Notes under the pieces: model-generated
Told to the model about the DNA's origin: nothing
The model's database searches: none
What the model saw: only the letters and a program-made list of their open reading frames with translations
In this document: one piece after another, positions 9,009 to 16,654 of the stretch
How the letters are laid out: each line of letters starts with the position of its first letter
Numbering within the stretch: position 1 is the first letter of the stretch
Position numbers and translations under genes: made by a program
DNA from: Peptococcaceae bacterium BICA1-7
GTDB taxonomy: Bacteria; Bacillota; Desulfotomaculia; Desulfotomaculales; Desulfocucumaceae
Assembly (NCBI GenBank): GCA_000802095.1
Contig: JUEB01000033.1
Location: forward strand, 62,001 to 126,000
Length of the DNA stretch: 64,000 nt
Direction of reading: 5' to 3'

Positions 9009-9323
9009 TTGGTAATGCTGGGCAACCCTTTTGTGGCTAATGTCCCCAGGCAGCTGTCGGCTGAGGAGCTGGTGCAGGCACTGCGTGTTGACCTGGCGGG
9101 AGAGCTGGAGGCCATTATAGGATACGAGGCGCATGCCATGGCCTCAACAGACGAGAGAGTGAAAAAAGTTTTATACCATATTGCCGATGAGGAAAGGCAG
9201 CATGTGGGAGAGCTGCAGCAGCTTATTTACATGCTGAGCCCCAATGAGCAGCAGCAGGTGGAAAAAGGAAAGCAGGAAGTTATTCAGCAGCAGTCTCAGG
9301 GCTTTCAGCAGCCCATGCAGTAA
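9009..9323 (+). CDS. Small ferritin-like protein (EncFtn-like)
   Basis: 104 residues, a single two-helix ferritin-like unit. The first helix has GELEAIIGYEAHAMA and the second VLYHIADEERQHVGEL, giving the E...E..., then DEExxH pattern of metal-binding half-ferritins. Length and spacing resemble the encapsulated ferritin family, which forms a di-iron site between two subunits. The Gln-rich tail (residues 78-104) does not look like an encapsulin cargo peptide, and no encapsulin gene is present here. The TTG start is preferred because GAGGTGA lies nine bases upstream; an ATG two codons later is possible. The role is probably iron or peroxide handling. Confidence 0.75.
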   Translation: MVMLGNPFVANVPRQLSAEELVQALRVDLAGELEAIIGYEAHAMASTDERVKKVLYHIADEERQHVGELQQLIYMLSPNEQQQVEKGKQEVIQQQSQGFQQPMQ

Positions 9324-9349
9324 TGCTGTGGGTATTTGGCCTGGGATCA

Positions 9350-9377
9350 GCAAAAAACCGCCTCGGGGCGGTTTTGC
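9350..9377. terminator. Bidirectional terminator
   Basis: AAAACCGCC-TCGG-GGCGGTTTT, with A and T runs on both sides, between the convergent ferritin-like and CoA-transferase genes. Confidence 0.85.
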
Positions 9378-9385
9378 TATTTCTC

Positions 9386-10876
9386 TTATTGCATTGTCCC
9401 CTCCTGCAGCAGCCTGATATGCCAGGATAAAGCCTTTTCCAGAACATGGGGGGTGTGTCCGCCCCGGGAAAGGGCTTCCTGATAATACTCCTGCAGCTTT
9501 GGGCGGTAGGAGGGATGGGCGCACTTCTCTATTATTTCCACAGCCCTCCCCCTCGGGTGAAGGCCCCTCAAATCGGCAAGCCCCTGCTCTGTCACTATAA
9601 CATCCACATCGTGCTCGGTATGGTCCACATGGGAGGCCATGGGTACTATGCTGGACACCTTGCCTTCCCTGGCATAGGATTTGGTGCAGAAAATGGTCAG
9701 GCGGGCACTTCTGGCAAAGTCCCCGGAGCCGCCTATGCCGTTCATCATCCGGGAGCCTGCCACATGGGTGGAGTTTACGTTGCCGTATATGTCCACCTCC
9801 AGGGCGGTATTCATGGAAATAACCCCCAGCCTGCGAATAATGCCCGGGTTATTGGACATTTCCTGGGGCCTTAATACCACTCTCTCCTTGTAGCTGTCCA
9901 GTTTTGCATAGACCTGCGCCCTTCTTTCGGTAGACAGAGTCAGTGAGCAGCCCGAGGCAACGCAGACCTTGCCTGCGTCCAGCAGATCAAAAATGGAGTC
10001 CTGGAGAACTTCTGAATAGACCTCCAAATCCTTAAACTCCGACTGCAGAAAGCCGTGGCAAACAGCATTGCCCACAGAGCCCACACCAAATTGCAACGGG
10101 GTGAGCCGGGGGGGAAGGTGGCCCTTTTGCACCTCCTGCCGCAGAAAGTCAATAATAAACCGGGCCATTTTATTTGTTTCATCGTCCGGGGGCTCCAGCG
10201 CCTTGCTTTTCTCCGGGCGATTTGTGACAACAATGCCTTTAATCTTATCCGGGTTCACCACGATGGCTTTTGTGCCTATGCGCTGCCCTGCTGTTATAAT
10301 GGGCAGCGGCTTCCTGGATCCCTGCTCACCGGGGTCATAGATATCATGCAGTCCTTCCAGCCCGATAGGCTGGGCCAGGTTTAACTCAACAATAATCTCC
10401 CTGGCGTACTGGGCAAAAATATTGGAGTTGCCCACTGAGGAACTGGGTATGATGTGCCCCTCTTCAGTTATGGCGGTGGCCTCTATTACGGCAATATCAA
10501 TGGGCGGAAGAGCTCCGGAGCGAATCATCTCAGCCGTGTGGGAGAGGTGCTGGTCCACATATTTGACGGTGCCGCTGTTCACCAGCCTGTTCATCCTTTT
10601 TTCCGACTGGTAGGGAATGCGGAGTTCAACGATACCGGCGTCGGCCAAAACTCCGTCCACCGCCGGGCTGGTGGATGCCCCGGTGTAAACCTTTATTTTG
10701 AAAGGTTTATCCTCCTCCTTTACCCTTTCCGCCAGGGCGGCCGGAATAGCCTTGGCGTCTCCGCCGGTAAAGCCGCTGAATCCTATAGTCATTCCGTTTT
10801 TAATCCAGGAGCTGGCCTTATTTGAATTGACAATTCTCTCTTTCAGCTTCTCATTGCGCAAACGGCCCGATAGCAT
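9386..10876 (-). CDS. Acetyl-CoA hydrolase / acetate:succinate CoA-transferase family protein
   Basis: Family of butyrate/succinate/acetate CoA-transferases and acetyl-CoA hydrolases; it moves CoA between short acids through a glutamyl-CoA intermediate. The chosen ATG (MLSGRLRNEKL) gives 496 residues, the usual length, and has GGGAG nine bases upstream. A longer open frame to 11194 would add about 106 residues of non-family sequence overlapping the divergent gene, so it is rejected. Marks: GFSGFTGGDAKAIP at the N-terminus, ALEVDIYGNVNSTH where the family carries its active glutamate, GIGGSGDFARSA, and VTEQGLADLRGLHPRGRA at the end. Together with the ADP-forming synthetase subunits nearby it can link acetyl-CoA to acetate. 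Confidence 0.9.
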   Translation of the reverse strand: MLSGRLRNEKLKERIVNSNKASSWIKNGMTIGFSGFTGGDAKAIPAALAERVKEEDKPFKIKVYTGASTSPAVDGVLADAGIVELRIPYQSEKRMNRLVNSGTVKYVDQHLSHTAEMIRSGALPPIDIAVIEATAITEEGHIIPSSSVGNSNIFAQYAREIIVELNLAQPIGLEGLHDIYDPGEQGSRKPLPIITAGQRIGTKAIVVNPDKIKGIVVTNRPEKSKALEPPDDETNKMARFIIDFLRQEVQKGHLPPRLTPLQFGVGSVGNAVCHGFLQSEFKDLEVYSEVLQDSIFDLLDAGKVCVASGCSLTLSTERRAQVYAKLDSYKERVVLRPQEMSNNPGIIRRLGVISMNTALEVDIYGNVNSTHVAGSRMMNGIGGSGDFARSARLTIFCTKSYAREGKVSSIVPMASHVDHTEHDVDVIVTEQGLADLRGLHPRGRAVEIIEKCAHPSYRPKLQEYYQEALSRGGHTPHVLEKALSWHIRLLQEGTMQ

Positions 10877-11085
10877 AAAGTCACTCCCTGCCTGATAAGT
10901 ATTGTGCTGATTAAATAATAATACTTGATACTTTAGAAAAAACCTCCTTTTTACCTCCCCTGACATTTTCCTGACATAATAAAACTGTAATATATACATG
11001 TCCGGCTGCTTATTTGCATCAGATAGTCTGATTACTGACTGCTGATAGCCGATCGCCGAAATAATAAAAAAGGCAGGTGTTTTAC

Positions 11086-11697
11086 ATGTTCCAAAAAAAG
11101 CGCCTGATAGGCGCGCTTGTAGTGGCCCTTCTTCTGGCGGTGACCATAGCCGGTGTGGCCATGGCCACACCGGACCCGCAGTCTCAGCCGGCAAAGGCCA
11201 ACCTTTACCAGGATTTTATCGCAAAATTCGCGGCTAATCTGGGTGTGGACCAGGACAAGGTTACATCAGCCCTGGAGGCTACCAGGAAACAGATTCTGGA
11301 TGAGGCTGTTCAAAGTGGCAAGCTTACCCAGGAGCAGGCTGATAAAATGGCCACCCGCCTGGGTGGTGACATGGGCTGGTTTGCAGGCCGCATGCACGAC
11401 AAAAAAGAAAAATTTGGCGAGGATCGGGGCAGGAATGCCGGGGAACTGGCCAAGGCTATCGGTATGACCGAAGAGGAGCTGAAGTCAGAATTAGATTCGG
11501 GTAAAAAGCTGTCTGATATTTTAGCCGAAAAAGGCCTGGACGCTAATCAGCTCCACCAGAAGATGCTTGAAATTAAAAAAGAGGCACTGGCCCAGGCCGT
11601 TGCCGCCGGCAAGCTGACCCAGGACCAGGCAGATAAGATGATCCAGAGAATGGAACAGCATAGCTATAAAGCTACTCCTCCCCAAATAGATAAATAA
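11086..11697 (+). CDS. Secreted DUF2680-like helical-repeat protein
   Basis: 203 residues from the ATG at 11086, which follows AGGCAGG. The N-terminus is a signal peptide: basic MFQKKR, a hydrophobic run, then AMA cleavage region near residue 25. The mature part is charged and helical. Two related units are visible, LDEAVQSGKLTQEQADKMATRL and LAQAVAAGKLTQDQADKMIQRM, with a third diverged unit around the ELDSGKKLSDILAEKGL stretch. LTQEQADKM units of this kind occur in the YckD/DUF2680 group of secreted proteins, whose function is unknown. It ends in its own terminator and is divergent from the CoA-transferase. Confidence 0.8.
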   Translation: MFQKKRLIGALVVALLLAVTIAGVAMATPDPQSQPAKANLYQDFIAKFAANLGVDQDKVTSALEATRKQILDEAVQSGKLTQEQADKMATRLGGDMGWFAGRMHDKKEKFGEDRGRNAGELAKAIGMTEEELKSELDSGKKLSDILAEKGLDANQLHQKMLEIKKEALAQAVAAGKLTQDQADKMIQRMEQHSYKATPPQIDK

Positions 11698-11716
11698 CTG
11701 ATAAAACCGGCAGGAC

Positions 11717-11756
11717 AGCCCGTTTCACCCTCAGGGGGAAGCGGGCTTGTTTTTTA
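11717..11756 (+). terminator. Terminator after the secreted repeat protein
   Basis: AGCCCG / CGGGCT stem with a 19-nt loop, followed by TGTTTTTT. Confidence 0.75.
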
Positions 11757-11847
11757 TAACGCTTAGGAAAGTATAGTTCTCCTGAAGTTTCCCGCTTTCC
11801 GTTAAGAGTGTTTCAAAAAAGCTTCCTCTGACAGCATTCAGAAGGGC

Positions 11848-11868
11848 AAGCACTATTGGTGCTTTTTT
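11848..11868 (+). terminator. Second terminator or attenuator upstream of the acyl-CoA synthetase alpha gene
   Basis: AAGCAC-TATTG-GTGCTT followed by TTTT, 80 nt before the next start codon. It may be a back-up terminator or an attenuator in the leader; no clear alternative fold was found. Confidence 0.6.
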
Positions 11869-11947
11869 ATATTTAATTAGAGGGAAATTTTAATGTTTAA
11901 AAGAAATTATACTATAAAGTATTTTTTTTACCGGAGGTTATATTGTT

Positions 11948-13414
11948 TTGAATTCAGAAAATATGTCACAAAGGCTGGATGCTGTTTTTCATCCCCGTTC
12001 CATAGCGGTGGTGGGAGCGTCCAATACACCAAACACCTACGGCTACCTGTTCATGGACTATCTGATAAAGGCCGGCTACCGGGGCGTTTTATACCCCGTA
12101 AAACCTGGCAGTGAGGAGATCATGGGATTTAAGGCCTACCCGTCACTAAAAGACATACCGGGGGATGTGGACTATGTCATTTCCTGTATTGGGGCCAGAT
12201 ATGTCCCGGAAATGATTAGTCAGTGCCCGGAGAGAAATGTCAAATGCATACACCTTTTCACCGCCAGAATGAGTGAGACAGGTGATAAAAAGGGCCACGC
12301 CCTGGAGCAGGAAATAGCCTCGGAGGCTGCCAGACTGGGTATACCTCTGATAGGCCCCAACTGCATGGGGCTTTATCACCCGGAGGAGGGTATTTCCTTT
12401 GCCTATGACCTCCCCAAAAAGCCGGGCAAGGTGGGGGGGATATTTCAGAGCGGGGGTATAGCGGTTAATTTTGCACGCTATGCCGGGGTCAGGGGAGTTG
12501 CCTTCAGCAAGGTGATCTCCTATGGCAACGCCGCCGGTGTAAATGAGTGTGATCTGCTGGAGTACCTGGCCTGGGATAAGGAAACCAGTATTATTGCCAT
12601 ATATATCGAGGGTGTCAGAGACGGCCGCAGATTTTTTAAAACCCTCAGGGAGGTCTCCGCCATTAAGCCGGTAATAGTGCTAAAAGGTGGGAGGACCGGG
12701 GCCGGGACCAGGAGTTCCTTTTCTCACACCGCATCTATTGCCGGGTCCCTAAATGCCTGGGAGGTAATGTTTAAGCAGTGTAATGCCGTTCAGGCGGCGG
12801 ATATGGATGAGCTTGTAGATTTGACCGTGGCCTTTAACTCTCTTCCAGCTATTACAGGAAAGAGAGTGGGGGTGATCGGGGGCAGTGGCGGAAAAGTGGT
12901 GCTTTCGGCAGACGAGTGTGAGCAGTCAGGGCTGGATGTGGTAAGCATGCCCGGTGACGTTATGGATACCATCAGGGAAAAGGCGCCTGAATTGGTAAAC
13001 TGGCTGGGGAATCCGGTTGACTTTTCAATATTGGGGGGAACCAGCCTTAATCCAATGGATTTTATGCAGATAATGGCCGGAAGCATTGGGTTTGATTTCC
13101 TGATTTGTAATGTTACCGAGGAAAACCCCTTTGACCATACGGTATGGGCCCAGCTTATAACTATGGAAGTGAATGAGTATCTGAGAGTTTTATCCGGGGG
13201 TATGATGCCCCTGGTGGCCACCATTGCCAACCCGGGGCTGGGTCTGGGAAACACCGGTGAATGGCACTGGAAAAACCTGCTGGAGAGGCGTGAGGAGATG
13301 CAATCAAAGGGGATAGCCGTTTTCGACTCAGTCAGGAAGGCGGCCACGGCCTTAAGCAAGCTGGTAAATTACTATGAGAATAGGAAAAGTATCGGTCACG
13401 GAGGTTCTAAATGA
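11948..13414 (+). CDS. Acyl-CoA synthetase (ADP-forming), alpha subunit
   Basis: 488 residues. Makes ATP from ADP and phosphate while converting an acyl-CoA, classically acetyl-CoA, to the free acid. N-terminal CoA-binding Rossmann part (FHPRSIAVVGASNTP), then the two ligase-CoA domains: GGIFQSGGIAVNFARYAG near residue 160 and KGGRTGAGTRSSFSHTASIAG near 245, whose His is the expected phosphohistidine. The TTG start has GGAGG ten bases upstream. The next gene, the beta subunit, overlaps it by ATGA, so the two are translationally coupled and probably form one enzyme. The acid used may be acetate, or a branched or aromatic acid. Confidence 0.9.
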   Translation: MNSENMSQRLDAVFHPRSIAVVGASNTPNTYGYLFMDYLIKAGYRGVLYPVKPGSEEIMGFKAYPSLKDIPGDVDYVISCIGARYVPEMISQCPERNVKCIHLFTARMSETGDKKGHALEQEIASEAARLGIPLIGPNCMGLYHPEEGISFAYDLPKKPGKVGGIFQSGGIAVNFARYAGVRGVAFSKVISYGNAAGVNECDLLEYLAWDKETSIIAIYIEGVRDGRRFFKTLREVSAIKPVIVLKGGRTGAGTRSSFSHTASIAGSLNAWEVMFKQCNAVQAADMDELVDLTVAFNSLPAITGKRVGVIGGSGGKVVLSADECEQSGLDVVSMPGDVMDTIREKAPELVNWLGNPVDFSILGGTSLNPMDFMQIMAGSIGFDFLICNVTEENPFDHTVWAQLITMEVNEYLRVLSGGMMPLVATIANPGLGLGNTGEWHWKNLLERREEMQSKGIAVFDSVRKAATALSKLVNYYENRKSIGHGGSK

Positions 13415-14106
13415 AAGAGTCTATTCTTGAGCGATTAAAAGTAAAAGGGCAAAGCATACTGGCCGAGGTGGAGGCCAAGGAAGTGCTTCAGGAAGCGGGA
13501 GTCCCGGTAAATCCCACGGTTATGGCCAGGTCCAGGGAAGAGGCTGTTTCGGTAAGCATAAAGCTGGGGTTTCCGGCTGTGCTAAAGATAATATCCAGTG
13601 ATGTGCTGCACAAAACCGAGGCCGGGGGAGTGCGGCTAAATCTGACCGGTCCCGAAGAGGTGGGGGAGGCCTATGACGCTATAATGGCGGCGGCCCTTGA
13701 TAAATACCCCCGGGCCCTCATAGAGGGTGTTTCAGTCCAGAGGATGATAAAAGGGGGGACAGAGGTTATCATAGGCATGGCCAGGGACCCCCAGTTTGGG
13801 CCAATGCTTATGTTCGGGCTGGGAGGTATTCTGGTGGAGGTATTGCGGGACGTAGCTTTTCGGATAATCCCCTTGACTAAAAAAGACGCCAGGGATATGC
13901 TTTCAGAGATAAAGGGCTATCCGCTGCTCAAAGGTTTCAGGGGAACTGCCCCGGTTGACGAAGATGCGCTGGCAGAGGCGCTTTTAAAACTTTCCGGCTT
14001 TATTGATCAGCATCCGGAAATAGAGGAGCTGGATATAAACCCTCTTTTTGCGTCTGAAGGCGGGGTATTAGCCGCAGATGCCAGGATGGTGCTTAACTGG
14101 GACTGA
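13411..14106 (+). CDS. Acyl-CoA synthetase (ADP-forming), beta subunit (ATP-grasp)
   Basis: 231 residues, the usual size for the separate beta subunit. It is an ATP-grasp domain that carries phosphate between ADP and the alpha subunit. Seen: FPAVLKIISSDVLHKTEAGGV, where the His of LHKT is the second phosphohistidine of the family; GTEVIIGMARDPQFGPMLMFGLGGI near the middle; and EELDINPLFASEGG near the end, which supplies metal ligands. The start ATG overlaps the alpha stop by four bases. Directly after its TGA stop the remnant of another gene begins. Confidence 0.9.
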   Translation: MKESILERLKVKGQSILAEVEAKEVLQEAGVPVNPTVMARSREEAVSVSIKLGFPAVLKIISSDVLHKTEAGGVRLNLTGPEEVGEAYDAIMAAALDKYPRALIEGVSVQRMIKGGTEVIIGMARDPQFGPMLMFGLGGILVEVLRDVAFRIIPLTKKDARDMLSEIKGYPLLKGFRGTAPVDEDALAEALLKLSGFIDQHPEIEELDINPLFASEGGVLAADARMVLNWD

Positions 14107-14109
14107 TGA

Positions 14110-14331
14110 GGTTACCAGGAGGCCGCAAAGCACACAGGGTACCTGGTGGGAGGCACATCTCCCTTTGGAAACAAAAAAGACATCCCTGTTTATATGGAGG
14201 AAACAATTACCAGCCTCCCCAAAATATATATTAACGGTGGAAAGCGGGGCTTTCTCACCGGTATTGCTCCCGGGGAGGCGGTAAGAGTTCTTAAGCCGGA
14301 GCTGGTCAGGGTGGGAGTGGAAAAGGGATAA
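14110..14331 (+). pseudogene. C-terminal remnant of a YbaK/ProX-type aminoacyl-tRNA deacylase
   Basis: The frame directly after the TGA of the beta subunit reads QEAAKHTGYLVGGTSPFG and then KIYINGGKRGFL, both typical of the C-terminal half of YbaK/EbsC trans-editing domains. The first 85 or so residues of that fold are missing: the frame is closed by the beta-subunit TGA, and no deacylase sequence lies upstream in other frames because that space is coding for the synthetase. A GTG at 14146 could start a 61-residue product, but its ribosome site is 24 nt away. I read it as a decaying fragment left by a deletion or insertion of the synthetase genes. Confidence 0.7.
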
Positions 14332-14337
14332 AAAATT

Positions 14338-16290
14338 TCACTGATCTTCTGTCAGTATTATCTCCAGCCCCGGCATATGTCTCTTGCTCATTTTCTTGCG
14401 CTTTTTTCTGTTTTCCTTTGACTCCAGCACAATATCCAGGTCATAGTTTTCGGGGTAAAGCTTTTCAGCCTCCACATAAAGGCTTAGCCTTTTTTGATTT
14501 ACTTTTAGCTTTTGCTTCAGAACTATTACTCCCACCTCACCCCTCTTGTTGACCTCTTCATAAATTATGCCGGTTCGGCCCAGGCTGCTGATATATACAG
14601 AGTCCCCCAGTTTGAAGGGGCATTGGGACTGCTGATTTTGTAGCTGCCGGGCCTTTTCTATTTTTTTACCCAGCTCCGGCTGGCCGGACTGACCGGGCCT
14701 TTCCTCCCCGGGCTCCGCCGTGACCGGGGCCGCGGGCTGGAAGGGCTGGTATTCCCTGTGCTCGTGATAGGTTACCTCATGGGCTCTTTCGATCAGTCTT
14801 TTGTCCATGCCCAGGCGCAGGGCTATCAGGAGTGCGTTGCTTTCGCCCGCCTGCCCAATATGGAGGCGGTAGAGGGGCTGCAGTGTCTCAATGTCAAATT
14901 CCATGCAGCCTATGGTAAAGCCAGGCCTCCCGGCGGCAAAGGTTTTTATTTCGCTGTAATGGGTGGTGGCCAGCAGGGTGGCCCCGGTCTCAAAAAGCCT
15001 CTCCAGCAGGGCTATGGCAAGGCCGGTTCCTTCCTGGGGGTCGGTGCCCGCTCCCAGCTCATCAAGAATTACCAGGGTACGGCCGCCTGCTCCTTGCAGT
15101 ATGCCGATGATGTTGCGGATATGTGAGGAGAAGGTGCTAAGGGACTGTTCAATGCTCTGGCCGTCACCTATGTCCACCAGAATATCCTCGAATATGGCAA
15201 ACCGGCTCTCCTCCTCCACGGGGGGGTGAAGGCCGGACTGCACCATAAGAGAGAGCAGGCCTACAGTCTTCAGGGCCACAGTCTTTCCCCCGGTATTGGG
15301 GCCGGTGATTACCAGCGCCCGGCTTTGACCACCAAGGGCAATACTAAGCGGCACGGCGGCGCTGCCCAGGAGAGGGTGCCTTCCCTCCCTGATGTCAATT
15401 GTACCCTCTGTGTTTACCCTGACCCCGGCCCCTCTCAGAGCTTTGCTTAATTTCCCCTTGGCAAAGGCAAAGTCCAGCTGTGTCATGGCCTCAATATTTA
15501 CCGACAGCTCCTGGAGGCTATCACACACAAGGGCTGTCAGGGCGCAAAGCACCCGGTAGACTTCTTTTTCCTCCTGCATTCTGAGGAGGTTCAGATCATC
15601 CTGGAGCCGGGACACCTCCGCCGGCTCAATGTACACAGTAGAGCCGCTGGATGAGGTGTCCAGCACCTGGCCGCGAATGTTTTTGCGGTATTCGCTCTTC
15701 ACCGGGACCACGTAGCGCCCCCTTCTAATGCTCACCAGGCTCTCCTGCAAATAAGGCCTTAAGGCCGGAGATTTAAGTATGTCTTCAATCTTGTTCTTTA
15801 TCCGCTCGGTAAAAACAGCCAACCTTTTACGGATCTTTTCCAGGTCGGGACTAGCCTTATCATCCACCTGCCCGCCCCTGATGCTGCGCTGTATTTCTTC
15901 CACCAGATTCTCCAGCTCAGACATGGACAGGGCATAGGTGCTGATGGAAGGGGCCAGGTGCCCCTTGTCTCTCAAAAATCTCTTCATCCTTTTAACCTCT
16001 TCCAGGAAGCCGCAGATTTGAGACAGCTCCTCAGGTGTCAGGGTCAGTCCTTTATCCGGCTTTTCCATTATTGCCTCTATGCCGGTGAGGCTGTGCAGAG
16101 GAATGCTGGAGTACTGGTCCACCACGGCCCGGGCCTCGTCTGTCTCGGCCAGCCGGCCCTCAATCACCGTCCTGTTGACCGAGGGCTCCAGCCTGGCAAT
16201 CATCCTCCTGCCGGGGTCCGACACCGCAAAGTCCGTTAGAAGCCCCCTGACTTTATCAAATTCCAGTAAACCCATAGATTCTTTATGCAT
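14338..16290 (-). CDS. MutS2-type ATPase without Smr nuclease domain
   Basis: 650 residues. MutS2 proteins bind branched DNA or collided ribosomes. Here the lever/clamp part is residues 1 to about 300 and the ABC-type ATPase about 305-500, with Walker A GPNTGGKTVALK, the DGQSIEQSLSTFSSH signature region, Walker B LVILDELGAGTDP and the switch LLATTHYSEIK. Full MutS2 is near 780 residues and ends in an Smr endonuclease; here the chain ends in a basic KENRKKRKKMSKRH stretch with no Smr motif. RBS AAGGAGAG precedes the ATG. The gene lies 36 nt downstream of a strong terminator, so its own promoter should be in the short gap or it depends on readthrough. Confidence 0.85.
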   Translation of the reverse strand: MHKESMGLLEFDKVRGLLTDFAVSDPGRRMIARLEPSVNRTVIEGRLAETDEARAVVDQYSSIPLHSLTGIEAIMEKPDKGLTLTPEELSQICGFLEEVKRMKRFLRDKGHLAPSISTYALSMSELENLVEEIQRSIRGGQVDDKASPDLEKIRKRLAVFTERIKNKIEDILKSPALRPYLQESLVSIRRGRYVVPVKSEYRKNIRGQVLDTSSSGSTVYIEPAEVSRLQDDLNLLRMQEEKEVYRVLCALTALVCDSLQELSVNIEAMTQLDFAFAKGKLSKALRGAGVRVNTEGTIDIREGRHPLLGSAAVPLSIALGGQSRALVITGPNTGGKTVALKTVGLLSLMVQSGLHPPVEEESRFAIFEDILVDIGDGQSIEQSLSTFSSHIRNIIGILQGAGGRTLVILDELGAGTDPQEGTGLAIALLERLFETGATLLATTHYSEIKTFAAGRPGFTIGCMEFDIETLQPLYRLHIGQAGESNALLIALRLGMDKRLIERAHEVTYHEHREYQPFQPAAPVTAEPGEERPGQSGQPELGKKIEKARQLQNQQSQCPFKLGDSVYISSLGRTGIIYEEVNKRGEVGVIVLKQKLKVNQKRLSLYVEAEKLYPENYDLDIVLESKENRKKRKKMSKRHMPGLEIILTEDQ

Positions 16291-16325
16291 CTTTTACAGC
16301 TCTCCTTATCATTAAATTTGTATGC

Positions 16326-16364
16326 AAAAAAGGCCATAAACGGACACACACCCGTTTATGGCCT
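16326..16364 (-). terminator. Strong terminator upstream of the mutS2-like gene
   Basis: Perfect 13-bp stem AGGCCATAAACGG / CCGTTTATGGCCT with an 8-nt loop and a T run on the minus strand. It follows the small-RNA unit and precedes the mutS2-like start by 36 nt. Confidence 0.8.
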
Positions 16365-16425
16365 CAAAAATGAGCCAGCCCTCCACCTCCGAAAATGCAT
16401 TCCGGGGTATAGGCTATAAGGCATG

Positions 16426-16451
16426 AAAAAGCCGTGCGACACTGGCACGGC
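16426..16451 (-). terminator. Terminator of the small RNA
   Basis: GCCGTGC / GCACGGC stem, 7-nt loop, then TTTTTC on the minus strand. Confidence 0.8.
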
Positions 16452-16615
16452 ATTCTCTACCTTAAAAATATCAGAAGCCCGTGTGTCCTTAACCAGCACC
16501 TGAAGATCTACACAGCAAATACACCCTAACAGGGCTGAGTGATTTCTTCAGGACCATATAGATTTGGCTAGTTAAGCACACGCTCAGACATATTGCAAAA
16601 CTCCTATTCAATACT
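16426..16615 (-). ncRNA. Structured small RNA, about 190 nt (possible 6S-type RNA)
   Basis: The unit has its own promoter (TTGCGT-N17-TATAAT at 16622-16650) and ends in a GCCGTGC-CAGTGTC-GCACGGC-TTTTT terminator (16426-16451). No open frame fills it. On the minus strand it folds as a long rod. A closing helix pairs 16567-16581 with 16481-16497 (for example TTAACTAGC with GCTGGTTAA) and extends outward through AATAT/ATATT. After a bulge of about 14 nt on the 5' side, CCTGAAGA (16545-16552) pairs perfectly with TCTTCAGG (16499-16506), and a CCCTGTTAGGG hairpin caps the end. Length, rod shape and central bulge resemble 6S RNA, the RNA-polymerase decoy; that family name is inference. Confidence 0.6.
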
Positions 16616-16621
16616 GGTGCT

Positions 16622-16650
16622 ATTATATGCTAAATTAAGCCGGAACGCAA
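16622..16650 (-). promoter_or_regulatory. Sigma-A promoter of the small RNA
   Basis: TTGCGT (16645-16650) and TATAAT (16622-16627) on the minus strand with a 17-bp spacer, in the gap just after the hydrogenase small-subunit stop. Confidence 0.7.
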
Positions 16651-16654
16651 TAGC

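Noticed and set aside
10877-11194. 106-codon N-terminal extension of the CoA-transferase frame
   Set aside because: It overlaps the divergent secreted-protein gene, has no family similarity, and an ATG at 10876 with a good ribosome site gives the normal family length.
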